Source: Marinobacterium arenosum (lineage in GTDB: Bacteria > Pseudomonadota > Gammaproteobacteria > Pseudomonadales > Balneatricaceae). From it: a stretch of 59,406 bases of DNA. The position numbers and the translations under genes were made by a program. The notes under the pieces were generated by a model. That model was not told the origin of the DNA. It did not search any database and was given only the letters and a program-made list of their open reading frames with translations. Location: NCBI RefSeq assembly GCF_019795155.1, contig NZ_JAILYN010000030.1:1-59406 (forward strand). The letters are read 5' to 3'. Positions 7,941 through 17,151 of this stretch are shown one piece after another; position 1 is the first letter of the stretch; each line of letters opens with the position of its first letter.

Positions 7941-8681
7941 TCAGAGCCTCAACAGTTGGCGCAACCGCGCCTGCAGTTCGGCAGCCGTCGTGGTCTCGTC
8001 CCAGCTCATTGCCATATAACCGTCGCCACGCAGGAAGCGGTCGACCTCGATCAGGGAATGGGTCTGACCGCCCTGCGGCACGAAGGAAACCTCGACCTCC
8101 TGGATACTGTTCAACAGGCCGGACGGCTTGTACTCAAGCTCCTGATAGCAGCCGGTGCTGGAGCGGAACTGCTGCGACTGCAGGTAGCCCGCTTCCACAT
8201 CCGCCTTGGCCATCTGGAAGCCGAGCGACTCCATCGCCTGCATAAAATTGGCCATCGCGCTGGTTGGTACCACCCGCAGCTCGTCGTTGTCGCCGGCATC
8301 CAGCGCCAGGTCGATCTCCAAGCCGGTCTGCAGCCAAACCCGGCACTGGTTGCGGTAGGAGGACAGCGCGGTCAGCGGGGTTTCCAGGTGGATATCCAGC
8401 TGCAGCGGGAATTCGCGCTGCTCACCGGGCTGCAGGGTAAAGGCTTCGCTCAGCTGCCAGCTCTGCAGCTGTTGGTTGCGATAATGATCGCCCTCCTCGC
8501 CTTCCACCTTCACCCGGGTCAACAGCGTCAGATTCAGGCCGGAGATACTCTGCTCGACACTGCCACCGCGGATCACAACGTTCACGGCCAGGCGGCCACC
8601 CGGCTCGACCGTCTCCTGCAGAACCAGGGTGTCCACCTCGGCACCACCGACACCCACCGACGCAAGCAATTTCTTGAACAT
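7941..8681 (-). CDS. Sporulation-control-protein family (Spo0M-like)
   Basis: 246 aa, with the arrestin-like Spo0M fold: start MFKKLLASVGVGGAEVDTLV, then GGRLAVNVVIRGGSVEQSISGLNLTL and FPLQLDIHLETPLT. In Bacillus, Spo0M affects sporulation; in non-sporulating proteobacteria its role is unknown, with proposals around the cell envelope or cytoskeleton. No signal peptide, so cytosolic. A stand-alone gene with the CAGCTG repeat array directly after its stop codon. Confidence 0.93.
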   Translation of the reverse strand: MFKKLLASVGVGGAEVDTLVLQETVEPGGRLAVNVVIRGGSVEQSISGLNLTLLTRVKVEGEEGDHYRNQQLQSWQLSEAFTLQPGEQREFPLQLDIHLETPLTALSSYRNQCRVWLQTGLEIDLALDAGDNDELRVVPTSAMANFMQAMESLGFQMAKADVEAGYLQSQQFRSSTGCYQELEYKPSGLLNSIQEVEVSFVPQGGQTHSLIEVDRFLRGDGYMAMSWDETTTAAELQARLRQLLRL

Positions 8682-8829
8682 CTGCTAGCCACTCCTTTTG
8701 ATGGCGAATCAACAACATAGACTGCCAGCCAGCTTACCATTGCCGGCGCCGGCTGGCAGTTGGATTTCACCGGAAAGCGGAGGTTGATTCCGCCGGGCGA
8801 CTGACAGAAAAAGGATGGCCGCCCTTGGC

Positions 8830-9921
8830 TCAGCCTTCGCGTTCGGCGTTCAGCCGATTCAGCGTATCAGCCACCCTCATGCTGGCCCGTTCCATTTCGG
8901 CCAGGTAACCGGCCGCGCCGAACAGGTCACCACTGCGGGCGGCTTCCAGCGCCAGGAAGCCCTGCTCATGGACCTTCTGATGGGGCTCCTCCAGCGCGGC
9001 AAAGCTACGGCACTGGCTATAGCGGTGGTAGCCCTCCCCCTGGTAATACCAGCGGCCAAGCCGGCAACCGGAGTGGTCAGCCATGCCCGCAACCGAGTCG
9101 TACTTGGCCTCGATGATCGCCCGGTAGATGCCGTTTTTCCAAATGATATGGTCCAGCTTGACCATTTCGATAAAGGCGTCCTCGGCGCTGCCGGTGATCA
9201 CCCGGTGCATATGCTCGGACAGCTCGACCACTTCATTGACCGCACAACGGATCTGTTCAGCGGAGCAGACCACCTCACTGGACTGGCTCTGCACCTGGCC
9301 TATCTCCTGAGATGCCAATTGGGTCTGTTGGGTAATTTCCCCCACCAGAGCGCCGATCTCGTTGCTGGCCTCGCTGGCCTTGCGGGCCAGGTTGCGCACC
9401 TCATCGGCCACCACCGCAAAGCCGCGGCCGGATTCACCGGCACGCGCCGCTTCGATCGCCGCGTTCAGCGCCAGCAGGTTGGTCTGATCAGAAATATCGC
9501 GGATCACCCCAACAAACTTCTCGATCTGCTCCGACACCGTCAACAGACTCTCGACATTGCGGCTGCCGGTCTCCGAGCGCTGCTGGATCTCGGCGACGCT
9601 TTGCAGAATAGTGCCCACCGCTTCACGAGTTTCGCCAAATATCGACGCCGAGGTATCGAGGGAGTCCCGTTCCTGCATGAGGTTCTCCGCCGCCCTGGAA
9701 ACCGTATCCCTGACCGAGCCGACCAGCGCACCGCCGCTGATCCAGGCGGTACACAGCACCTTCTGTTCCGACTCGCCAGCGTCAACCGGTTGAGTGGCCA
9801 CCGCCAACTCAGCGTTTAATCGCTGGTTCTCATCCACCAGGCGGTTATTTTCACGCCTTAAACGCTCCAGCTCCTGCTGTACATCATTCAGCTGCAGGTG
9901 CAGCTTGCGAGAGAAAAACAT
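8830..9921 (-). CDS. Soluble methyl-accepting chemotaxis protein with C-terminal zinc-binding CZB domain
   Basis: 363 aa from an ATG at 9921 (TGGAG upstream on the minus strand). No membrane segment. N-terminal coiled coil ([25 protein letters not shown]), a signalling domain with the conserved hairpin tip ([40 protein letters not shown]), then a CZB domain: [27 protein letters not shown] and [10 protein letters not shown] supply the 3-His/1-Cys zinc site. CZB receptors such as TlpD respond to hypochlorous acid or zinc; the ligand here is not known. No che operon lies next to it. Confidence 0.94.
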   Translation of the reverse strand: MFFSRKLHLQLNDVQQELERLRRENNRLVDENQRLNAELAVATQPVDAGESEQKVLCTAWISGGALVGSVRDTVSRAAENLMQERDSLDTSASIFGETREAVGTILQSVAEIQQRSETGSRNVESLLTVSEQIEKFVGVIRDISDQTNLLALNAAIEAARAGESGRGFAVVADEVRNLARKASEASNEIGALVGEITQQTQLASQEIGQVQSQSSEVVCSAEQIRCAVNEVVELSEHMHRVITGSAEDAFIEMVKLDHIIWKNGIYRAIIEAKYDSVAGMADHSGCRLGRWYYQGEGYHRYSQCRSFAALEEPHQKVHEQGFLALEAARSGDLFGAAGYLAEMERASMRVADTLNRLNAEREG

Positions 9922-10350
9922 CAGACAACTCCAATAATGCACCGAAAATATATTTTTATAGATTTATTACTTCAGGAATAATACCTGCAAAAAAGAAGAG
10001 CACCACTCAAAATTTAAATTACTGAAATAAAACCGGAATAAAGCAGGAATAAAACCGCCGTTATCTACCAATGATCCATCTCGTAAATCGCCGGCCATAG
10101 CCTTTGCTGGCGGAGAATCAAGGGTGGAGGAAAGCGCTGCCGGCTTTCGCCCAAACGATTTGGAGCCAAGCGCAGGTAGCAGGAACACAACGTACTACAG
10201 AAAAAAGCAACGAAAAAAAGCCTTTATTATTCCGGCTGTGACTGGGTAGAAAATATCGACAACGGTCTAAAATCTTAACAAGCACACAAACTCAAAATAT
10301 TAACGAAAGATAAATAACTAATTATTCACCATACCTATCCGGTCCATAAC
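9922..10350. other. AT-rich gene-free stretch upstream of the chemoreceptor
   Basis: The base composition drops well below the surrounding genes. A 73-codon minus-strand frame at 9967-10188 shows no domain and no ribosome site, and was rejected. The promoter of the chemoreceptor gene must lie here, but no clear hexamer pair stands out. Confidence 0.5.
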
Positions 10351-10378
10351 TTCGATATCGACACCGGCCGATATCGAA
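10351..10378. repeat. Perfect 10-bp inverted repeat
   Basis: TTCGATATCG, 8-nt spacer ACACCGGC, CGATATCGAA. A perfect dyad that could be an operator or a hairpin; it lies 28 bp from a MITE and 430 bp upstream of the chemoreceptor start. Confidence 0.75.
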
Positions 10379-10406
10379 TTTGCCGACCGGTGCCCAAATA
10401 CCTTAG

Positions 10407-10618
10407 GGAACCTGTGAATAAGTCCCTTATGTTCTCTGCGGGGCTTTCGGTGGTCCGGCACCCGGGCGATCAGAACTCTGCGTTAACGATTTACGTCCGG
10501 CCGGCGCGCCGGGGACAACCAGTGCGCCTGTAATCGTTGCCTTTATGCCCTTGCGTGTGGGTATTGATCTCTGATCGCTCCGACAGCCAGAGGCCCAAGG
10601 GACTTGTTCACGGATTCC
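10407..10618. mobile_element. IS5-type MITE (212 bp, non-coding)
   Basis: Terminal inverted repeats GGAACCTGTGAATAAGTCCCTT (left) and its near complement GGAATCCGTGAACAAGTCCCTT (right end read inward) match in 19 of 22 positions. They resemble the IS5 ends (GGAAGGTGCGAACAAG...). The element is flanked by a TTAG direct repeat (10403-10406 and 10619-10622), fitting the 4-bp YTAR target duplication of the IS5 subgroup. There is no transposase inside. It sits 10 bp beyond the stop codon of the aldehyde dehydrogenase gene and may supply its 3' end. Confidence 0.85.
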
Positions 10619-10632
10619 TTAGCGCCGATGCG

Positions 10633-12129
10633 TCAGAGGTTCATCAATACCGCCTTGGTCTCGGTAAAGGACTCCACCGCCTGGCGCGCCATCTCACGGC
10701 CGATGCCTGACTGCTTGTAGCCGCCAAAGGGCAGTGCCGGATCCAGCACATTGTGGGTGTTGACCCAGACGGTGCCGGCCTGGATACGTGGGATCATGTA
10801 GTGCACCGCCTTCAGGTCGTTCGACCACAGGCTGGCGCCGAGACCATACTGGGTACCGTTGGCTCGCGCCAACACTTCGTCCAGATCACTGAAGCTGTCG
10901 GCCACCAGCACCGGGCCGAAGATCTCCTGCTGCACCACCGACATCTGATCGTTCACTTGGCTCAGTACGGTCGGCTTGACGAAGTAGCCATCACGCTCGG
11001 CGGCCCCGCCGCCAGCCAGCGCCTCGGCGCCCTGGCGCAGCCCCTGCTCGATATAGCCCAGTACCCGCTGTTGCTGACGAGCGGAGACCAGCGGCCCCAT
11101 CTGGGTGGCGTCGTTGAAGGCATCGCCCAGCACCATCTTGTCGGCGATCGACGCCACCCCTTCGGCCACCTGATCGAAGATCGACCGGTGCACATAGAGC
11201 CGCGACCCGGCGGTGCAAACCTGGCCCTGGTTGAAGAAGATCGCATTGGCCGCGCCGCGCACCGCGGCCTTGATATCGGCATCGGGTAGCACGATTACCG
11301 GCGACTTGCCGCCCAACTCCAACGACAGCCGGGCCATGTTGTCGATCGCCGCCTTGCCGACCAGCTTGCCGACCTCGGTGGAGCCGGTGAAGGTGATCTT
11401 GTTGACGCCCGGATGGGCCGCCAGCGCAGCCCCGGCCTGATCGCCCAAGCCGGTCACCACGTTGACCACACCGGGCGGGAAGCCCGCTTCCTGCACCAAC
11501 TGAGCGAGTCGCAGCGCGGTCAACGGGGTCTCTTCGGCCGGCTTCAAGACAACCGTGCAACCGGCGGCCAGTGCCGGGCCGAGTTTCCAGGCGGCCATCA
11601 CCAGCGGGAAGTTCCACGGGATGATGGCGCCGACCACCCCGACCGGCTCGCGGCGGGTGTAGCCGAACAGGTTGGCATCCGGCATATAGGGCACCGAGGG
11701 TTCCATGGTCTGCCCCTCCAGCTTGGTCGGCCAGCCCGCCATGTAGCGCAGGTAGTTGACCGCCGAGGCGACATCGCCATAGCGGGCGATCTTGACCCCC
11801 TTGCCGTTGTTCAGCGCCTCCAGCTCGGCCAGCTGTGGGGCGTTGGCCTCGATCAGGTCGGCCAGCCGGTGGATCAGCCGTTCACGCTGGTTGGGCCGCA
11901 TCATCCGCCAGGCCGGGTTGTCGAATGCCGCCCGGGCACTGGCGACCGCCCGATCGACATCCTCCGCCTGGGCCGCCGGCAGCGCCGCGATCGGCTGTCC
12001 GGAGGCCGGGTCGAACGCCTCGAAGGTCTGTCCGGCCGCCGCCTGCACCGGCTCGCCATCGATCCACATGAAGTTCGCCGTTTCCAGAAAAGCCCGGCTC
12101 TCCGCGCTCAGTCCATATTGCTCCAGCAT
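10633..12129 (-). CDS. NAD(P)+-dependent aldehyde dehydrogenase (phenylacetaldehyde/betaine-aldehyde type)
   Basis: Oxidises an aldehyde to the acid. From the ATG at 12129 it is 498 aa, the usual length; AGAGGT lies about 10 nt upstream. A longer frame to 12228 adds residues foreign to the family. Catalytic features: PWNFPL (Asn), ELGGKSP (general-base Glu), FFNQGQVCTAGSRLY (nucleophile Cys), FTGSTEVGK (cofactor) and EIFGPVL. The substrate cannot be told from sequence. It ends 10 bp before a MITE. An unknown 277-aa gene lies 95 bp upstream on the same strand. Confidence 0.93.
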   Translation of the reverse strand: MLEQYGLSAESRAFLETANFMWIDGEPVQAAAGQTFEAFDPASGQPIAALPAAQAEDVDRAVASARAAFDNPAWRMMRPNQRERLIHRLADLIEANAPQLAELEALNNGKGVKIARYGDVASAVNYLRYMAGWPTKLEGQTMEPSVPYMPDANLFGYTRREPVGVVGAIIPWNFPLVMAAWKLGPALAAGCTVVLKPAEETPLTALRLAQLVQEAGFPPGVVNVVTGLGDQAGAALAAHPGVNKITFTGSTEVGKLVGKAAIDNMARLSLELGGKSPVIVLPDADIKAAVRGAANAIFFNQGQVCTAGSRLYVHRSIFDQVAEGVASIADKMVLGDAFNDATQMGPLVSARQQQRVLGYIEQGLRQGAEALAGGGAAERDGYFVKPTVLSQVNDQMSVVQQEIFGPVLVADSFSDLDEVLARANGTQYGLGASLWSNDLKAVHYMIPRIQAGTVWVNTHNVLDPALPFGGYKQSGIGREMARQAVESFTETKAVLMNL

Positions 12130-12224
12130 GTTGCTATACCTCTGCCACCCGTTGAGTAATACGGGAATATACTTAGCCAGCAGCAAGAACGGCAACCCTC
12201 CATGTTGCTCAGGCGGCGCGCAAG

Positions 12225-13058
12225 TCAAAGCTCGATACGCGGGCCGAACCGCTGCCAGACCTGCGCCACCACCGGTTGACGGAGCTCAGGCGTCAGCCTG
12301 CCAACCAGCAGCAGCCACTGCTCTCGGTTCAGTTCAACAAAGCCGTCGACCAACTGCTGAGGGCTGTGACGGCGCAACCAGCTGTCCAGCGTGGCCGAGT
12401 TGTTGATAACCGCCCGGTTGATCTCGAACGGATAGGCCGATTGTGCCATCACCTGTCGCCAGCGGGCGATTACCGGCGCCTGCCGATAGCGAACGGCCTG
12501 CTGTTGAAACGCCTGCCAGGCCGGCAGGCTGCCGCAGCGCACCAGCCGCTCCAGTATCCGCAGCATCGGCATCGGCCGCAGCGGCAGACAATGAAGCGCA
12601 CCGGCAATGACCAGTGCCGGGACAGGATAGGAATCCGGCTGCAGATGCCGTGGTTCATGTCGCATGCTCAGGAAATGGTCATAAGCATCCGCCAGCGGAT
12701 GGCCAGCGGCCTGCCGCAGGCAGTAAGCGGTTCGGGATTCATCCGACAGCGCAAACCAATCCCAATCATCACAGCAGGCATCGCCGGTGGCGAACAGACA
12801 AGCCAGCGACCAGGCCAGCTCCACCTGCCGGGAAGCCAGCAACGCCTCGAGCACCGGATCCAGTTGGCTGCGCAACGCCAGTGCACGGCCCGGCAGCGAC
12901 AGCCAGCGCACGCCCTCGATCACCACATCGTGGCCAGCCCTTTCTGCCAGTCGGGCAAACAGGCCCGTCAGCTCGATAGCGCCGTTCAGTTCGTCACGAA
13001 GGTCGACCGCCGGTGCGATCGAAAACAACTGTGCCAACTCCCGCCTCAACAATTCCAT
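12225..13058 (-). CDS. Conserved-looking protein of unknown function
   Basis: 277 aa, mostly helical, rich in Leu, Arg and Trp, with no signal peptide or membrane segment. I recognise no family. Distinct stretches are GDACCDDWDWFALSDESRTAYCL, RPMPMLRILERLVRCGSLPAWQ and FEINRAVINNSATLDSWLRRHSP. The codon pattern fits neighbouring genes and the frame is the only long one on this strand. It lies 95 bp upstream of the aldehyde dehydrogenase and may share its transcript. Confidence 0.65.
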   Translation of the reverse strand: MELLRRELAQLFSIAPAVDLRDELNGAIELTGLFARLAERAGHDVVIEGVRWLSLPGRALALRSQLDPVLEALLASRQVELAWSLACLFATGDACCDDWDWFALSDESRTAYCLRQAAGHPLADAYDHFLSMRHEPRHLQPDSYPVPALVIAGALHCLPLRPMPMLRILERLVRCGSLPAWQAFQQQAVRYRQAPVIARWRQVMAQSAYPFEINRAVINNSATLDSWLRRHSPQQLVDGFVELNREQWLLLVGRLTPELRQPVVAQVWQRFGPRIEL

Positions 13059-13483
13059 GGACTGATCCCCTATCTCCGGTCGACGTCCCTGCAGGGAAAT
13101 TCAAACAGACACCCGGCATACCCAGCTCCAGTCACGCTTGATTCCGCTCTGCAACAGAACAGCGAAAAACCGGCTCCCAAGGGATGCAAGGCCATGCAAG
13201 CAATTAAATTGGCTAGTTTTTTTCGCACACGCAAAAAAGAAGCCCAAACTTATGCAGCCACAGATCAGTAAAATTGGCTGAGATTGATTTCTAGTCCAAC
13301 AGCGGGATTTAAACAAGGGAACATAGCTTACCCGGGCAGAACAATCCCTCACTCCCAGCCAACTGCGGGCCATCAGAGCGGCGCTCGACGCCACCAGGGA
13401 GCGCTAGATTTGCTCTCGGCAGGCCTTTGTGTACCATTCGATGACCGGTTGGTGAGCTGAATGCCGACCCGACGGAGTACAGA
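13059..13483. other. Gene-free stretch between divergent genes
   Basis: Contains the promoters of the 277-aa gene (leftward) and the cupin regulator (rightward). A patch at 13215-13245 has TTTTTTTCGCACACGCAAAAAA, a short A/T-rich inverted repeat. No supported ORF or named site. Confidence 0.5.
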
Positions 13484-14125
13484 ATGTCTGAAGAACCGCA
13501 TTTCCTGAAAGAAGAAAAAGAAAAAGAGAACGAAAAGCTTGCTGTTGCCGGCAACACTGACGCCACGGTGGAACCCTTGCAACTGGGCAAGCGAGTCCGC
13601 GAGATCCGGCTGAGCCAGAACCTGACACTGGAAGAAGCCAGCAAGTTAACCGGGCTGGCACGCTCGACCCTGTCGAAGATAGAGAACGAGCAGATCTCGC
13701 CCACCTTCAGTGCGGTCAACAAGTTGGTAACCGGCCTGGGGATCGACATCCCTCAGCTGTTCGTGGCGCCGAAAAAATCCATCAGTACCGGTGGCCGACG
13801 CGATATTACCCGGTACGGTGAGGGTCGCCCCCATCCGACGCCGACCTACGAGCATGAACTGCTGGCGACCGAGTTGAGCCAGAAGAAGATGATCCCGTAC
13901 CGCACCCAAGTGCGGGCACGCAGCTTCGATGACTACCAGGACTGGATCCGGCACGACGGCGAAGAGTTCCTGTTCGTGCTGAAGGGGTCGATCCTGCTTT
14001 ACACCGAGTTCTACCAGCCGATCGAGCTGCAGGTCGGCGACTCCGCCTACTACGATTGCGAAATGGGTCACGCCCTGGTCTCCACCAGTAGTGAAGATGC
14101 CGAGGTGCTCTGGGTCACCGCCTGA
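13484..14125 (+). CDS. XRE-family transcriptional regulator with C-terminal cupin
   Basis: 213 aa. After an acidic, Lys/Glu-rich start comes a helix-turn-helix (LGKRVREIRLSQNLTLEEASKLTGLARSTLSKIENEQISP, about 27-66), then a cupin barrel (RHDGEEFLFVLKGSILLYTEFYQPIELQVGDSAYYDCEMGHAL). This HTH-cupin design is used by regulators of amine, amino-acid and antibiotic-related pathways such as PuuR, where the cupin binds the effector. ATG 13484 has CGGAG 7 nt upstream. A strong terminator follows. No obvious target operon adjoins it. Confidence 0.92.
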   Translation: MSEEPHFLKEEKEKENEKLAVAGNTDATVEPLQLGKRVREIRLSQNLTLEEASKLTGLARSTLSKIENEQISPTFSAVNKLVTGLGIDIPQLFVAPKKSISTGGRRDITRYGEGRPHPTPTYEHELLATELSQKKMIPYRTQVRARSFDDYQDWIRHDGEEFLFVLKGSILLYTEFYQPIELQVGDSAYYDCEMGHALVSTSSEDAEVLWVTA

Positions 14126-14486
14126 GTGTTTGGCAACGCTTGGGAACTGTTCCCGGCTGCACTATACTGGTTCCTGCAAACTTCCTGAATGCCGCCAAAA
14201 CCGATCACCATGGGTTTGGCGGTTTTTTTTATTTCGGCTCTGCAACGGCGCCGGATGCGGCAAATGCAGAGTAGCGACTGAACCTGCCCGGCCGGGCGGC
14301 TCAGGAATAATGCTGGCCATGTCCGTCACAAACGTAAAGCTGTTCAGATAAGCCGCTGCGTCGAGACCATACAGGGCTGACGTCAGTCGGCCAGGAGCCC
14401 GCCGGGCGCCAACCGCAAACGACCTCACCTTCACCGAACAGCATCCGGTCACAAGCGGGCCAGACCCGGTTAGCCGCCAGCGGCTA
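14126..14486. other. Gene-free stretch between convergent genes
   Basis: Carries the terminator of the cupin regulator at 14192-14230. The rest (14231-14486) has no supported ORF, repeat or site. Confidence 0.5.
14192..14230 (+). terminator. Terminator of the cupin regulator
   Basis: Stem CCGCCAAA(A)CC/GGTTTGGCGG with about a 10-nt loop, followed by eight T's (14223-14230). Confidence 0.92.
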
Positions 14487-15017
14487 TCAGGCTGATCGCC
14501 AGCCGAATCCGGCCAGGCTGATCTCATCCAGGGCCAGGCTGCCGTCCGGCTGCTGAAGCTGGCAGCACTCCAGCAGCGCGGCCCGCTCGGCTTCGTCCAG
14601 CTGACCATCAGCCAGCAAGCGTTGCAACAGCGTCAGTTGCTGCTGCAGCCGTGGCTGCAGTTCCGGCTCGGTTTGCCAGAGTTCATAGGTTTCCAGTGCC
14701 AATACCGGCGCGCTCAGCTGCGCCAGATAACCGTGCCACTGCTGCAGCAGTGCTTCCGTCTGCTGACCGAGCAGCGTAACGACCGGTTGTCGCAACCGGT
14801 CGAGCCGCGCCAGCATCTGCTCCCGTTCAGCCCAGAGCAACGGATAGCCTTCCGGTGCCTCGCTGGTCGGCTGCAGATGCAGATCCTGGGGCCGAAACGG
14901 CAACAGCCAGAACAATGGAATCCTACTATTGGCCGCGCAGAGCGTTTCCGCCTCGTTCGGCAGCTGGCTGTCGAGCCGGCGGGCCAGCCCCATCATCAGT
15001 ACGCGTATTCCGAGCAT
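14487..15017 (-). CDS. Unknown protein, coupled to the TraB/GumN gene
   Basis: 176 aa from the ATG at 15017, preceded by GAGGTAGAG; the longer frame from 15131 overlaps the upstream gene and is unlikely. The C-terminal half (about 100-176) looks like a helical EF-hand or TerB-like segment (LLQRLLADGQLDEAERAALLECCQLQQPDGSLALDEISLAGFGW), but no family is certain. It begins 7 bp after the TraB/GumN stop, so the two form an operon. Confidence 0.6.
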   Translation of the reverse strand: MLGIRVLMMGLARRLDSQLPNEAETLCAANSRIPLFWLLPFRPQDLHLQPTSEAPEGYPLLWAEREQMLARLDRLRQPVVTLLGQQTEALLQQWHGYLAQLSAPVLALETYELWQTEPELQPRLQQQLTLLQRLLADGQLDEAERAALLECCQLQQPDGSLALDEISLAGFGWRSA

Positions 15018-15024
15018 CTCTACC

Positions 15025-15909
15025 TCAAGGCAATTGACTGATCTTGTAACCCCGTTCGCTGAGCATCTGCAGCAACCCACCGGCACCGACCAGGTGGCCG
15101 ATGCCGACCAGCACCATCTCCACCGGTGCATCCTCCAACAACTGCTCGATCTGCGGCAGCCAGTGCCGGTTACGGTCGGTCAGCAGCTGGCGGTGGATAT
15201 CGGGATACTGCTCGCGCATCTCGTCGATCACCAGGTGCTGCAACCGCTGCAGGTCGCCCTGGCGCCAGGCGGCGACCAGAGCCGGCATCTGTTGGCCAAC
15301 CTGGGCCACATCGTTCAGCGTACGGTCGATAAACTCGGCTTCCCGGCCCTCGCCCAGCGAGCTGATAAAGTACAGGTGCTGATCGACCGATTCCAGTCCG
15401 CCAAGCGGCTTGCCCTGCTGGCGGGCCCGCTGGTAGTAAATCATATCCGCGCCCTGATGCTGAATGCCCAGCCGCTGCAGTTCCAGCTGCAACAGCATCA
15501 GCATCACCCCGGCTGGCTTCATGGCCAGAGCCCGTTCATAGGAAGCACCGTAGTGTTCCAGCCGCCGCCTCAGCCGCTGTTGTAATTTTTCCGGTAGATA
15601 CTGGTCCAGTTGCTCACCCGGCGGATAGTACAACGACTGCATCAGTCGCTGCTGAGTGGCCTGACTTTGCAGCAGGCCCAGGTCGGTTTCCAGGTAGACC
15701 CGTTCCGATTGCCGGTAGGCCCGGTCGAACGCCGCCGGCAACGGCAGGTCGCTCGCCGACAGCAGATGAACGGTACCGGCCAGGTACAGTTTGTTCTCCG
15801 CCCGCTCCACCAGCCAGACCGGGCTGTCGGCCAGAACCGCGCCACTGCCAAGCAACAGTAACAATCCAATCCAACAGCGACGCACCATACCAACTACCCC
15901 AACTACCAT
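15025..15909 (-). CDS. TraB/GumN family protein (secreted, putative metalloprotease-like)
   Basis: About 295 aa from the ATG at 15909 (AGGTCGGAC before it); an in-frame ATG at 15888 is an alternative. Signal segment CWIGLLLLLGSGAVLA, then family landmarks LYLAGTVHLL (the GxxH motif), YLETDL, and the C-terminal HLVGAGGLLQMLSERGYKI (second GxxH-type motif, in GIGHLVG). GumN/TraB proteins share a fold with Tiki proteases; their activity in proteobacteria is not established. It precedes an unknown gene by 7 bp. Confidence 0.88.
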   Translation of the reverse strand: MVVGVVGMVRRCWIGLLLLLGSGAVLADSPVWLVERAENKLYLAGTVHLLSASDLPLPAAFDRAYRQSERVYLETDLGLLQSQATQQRLMQSLYYPPGEQLDQYLPEKLQQRLRRRLEHYGASYERALAMKPAGVMLMLLQLELQRLGIQHQGADMIYYQRARQQGKPLGGLESVDQHLYFISSLGEGREAEFIDRTLNDVAQVGQQMPALVAAWRQGDLQRLQHLVIDEMREQYPDIHRQLLTDRNRHWLPQIEQLLEDAPVEMVLVGIGHLVGAGGLLQMLSERGYKISQLP

Positions 15910-16195
15910 GTCCGACCTCCTGGTCATTGCCGGGGCATTGAAACGGCCAGCGGTTAACATTAAACGCTGGCCGAGCCCCTCCGAAAACCGCTTTCCCTCA
16001 CTATTAGCAACGATCCACTCTAATGGCAAAAACGCTCAGCCCGGCATCAGCCCTGCATCAGCCCGATGCGGCCTGCGCCAGATCAACAGCGATAACGGTA
16101 GCAACCGGTTGAAAGATCGGGATAATTGTCTTGCCGTTCGCTTTTCAGTAAGGTCACTGAAACGCCAGCCGCCCGCCTGTAAGGAGCCAGCGAGG

Positions 16196-16999
16196 ATGCA
16201 CAGCCTCTCCCCCAGCGACCTGAACATACTGTTAGTCGAGCCGTCGGCGATGCAGCGCAAGCTAATCACGCAACAGCTGCAGCAGGAGTCCGTGGTGGCG
16301 ATCGACCAGGTCACCGGCAGGCAGCAGGCACTCGAGCGGATCCGGGCGGTGCGGCCGGACCTGGTGATCAGCGCGCTGCACTATGCCGACGGCTCGGCGG
16401 TCGAGCTGCTGCAGCAGATCCGCAGCGACGCCGAGCTGGAACAGCTGCCGTTCATGCTGGTATCCAGCGAAACCCGCCGCGAACAACTGGAAAGCTTCAA
16501 GCAGTCCGGCGTGGTGGCAATTTTGCCCAAGCCATTCACCCGCGCCCACCTCGGCAAAGCGATCAACGCCACCCTCGACCTGCTCAGCCATGAAGAGTTG
16601 GAGCTGGAACTGTACGATGCCGAATCGGTGCGGGTACTGGTCGTCGATGACAGCCGGATGGCCCGCAAGGTGATCATCAAGGTACTGAACAACCTCGGCA
16701 TCCATCGTATCCGCGAAGCGGTGGACGGCGCCGATGCGTTGCAGCAATTGGAACAAAACACCTTCGATCTGGTGATCACCGACTACAACATGCCGCAGGT
16801 TAACGGCCTGGAACTGACCGAGCAGATCCGCCAATCCGACAACTTTAACCACCTGCCGATCATGATGGTTTCATCGGAGGCCAACGACGCCCACCTCTGC
16901 CACGTCTCCCAGGCCGGCGTGGACGCCATCACCGATAAGCCGTTCGAACCGGAGCTGGTCAAGCAACTACTGGCACGGCTGCTGGACGACGACAGCTAA
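16196..16999 (+). CDS. Double receiver-domain response regulator, first receiver degenerate
   Basis: 267 aa, start at 16196 with AAGGAG 9 nt upstream. Two receiver domains and no output domain. Receiver 2 (about 145-265) is intact: Asp151/152 pocket, phospho-Asp196 in DLVITDYNMP and Lys248 in TDKPF. Receiver 1 (about 8-128) keeps Lys112 (PKPF), but the acidic pocket is only Glu15 and the phospho-acceptor is Ala60 (DLVISA), so it cannot be phosphorylated there. Such CheY-like proteins act in chemotaxis or phosphorelay networks; the partner kinase is not local. Confidence 0.9.
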   Translation: MHSLSPSDLNILLVEPSAMQRKLITQQLQQESVVAIDQVTGRQQALERIRAVRPDLVISALHYADGSAVELLQQIRSDAELEQLPFMLVSSETRREQLESFKQSGVVAILPKPFTRAHLGKAINATLDLLSHEELELELYDAESVRVLVVDDSRMARKVIIKVLNNLGIHRIREAVDGADALQQLEQNTFDLVITDYNMPQVNGLELTEQIRQSDNFNHLPIMMVSSEANDAHLCHVSQAGVDAITDKPFEPELVKQLLARLLDDDS

Positions 17000-17151
17000 G
17001 CCGCAAACGGGAACAGTCGATAGCAGTGGCATCAGCTGGCTGTTTCCTGTACAATTTCCTGTTTTCCGCAGGCACGTGCGCCCGATAGGGCTACACCCAA
17101 GCGGCCCGCCCGGGCCCGCCGCACCAATGACTCTACAGGTACCTTTATTTA

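Noticed and set aside
9967-10188. 73-codon minus-strand frame upstream of the chemoreceptor
   Set aside because: No ribosome site, low-complexity composition and no recognisable domain.
12130-12228. N-terminal extension of the aldehyde dehydrogenase frame
   Set aside because: Adds residues foreign to the family; the ATG at 12129 has a ribosome site and gives the usual length.
17000-17151. Possible tRNA or riboswitch before deaD
   Set aside because: No cloverleaf or known riboswitch core; best explained as a long cold-shock leader.
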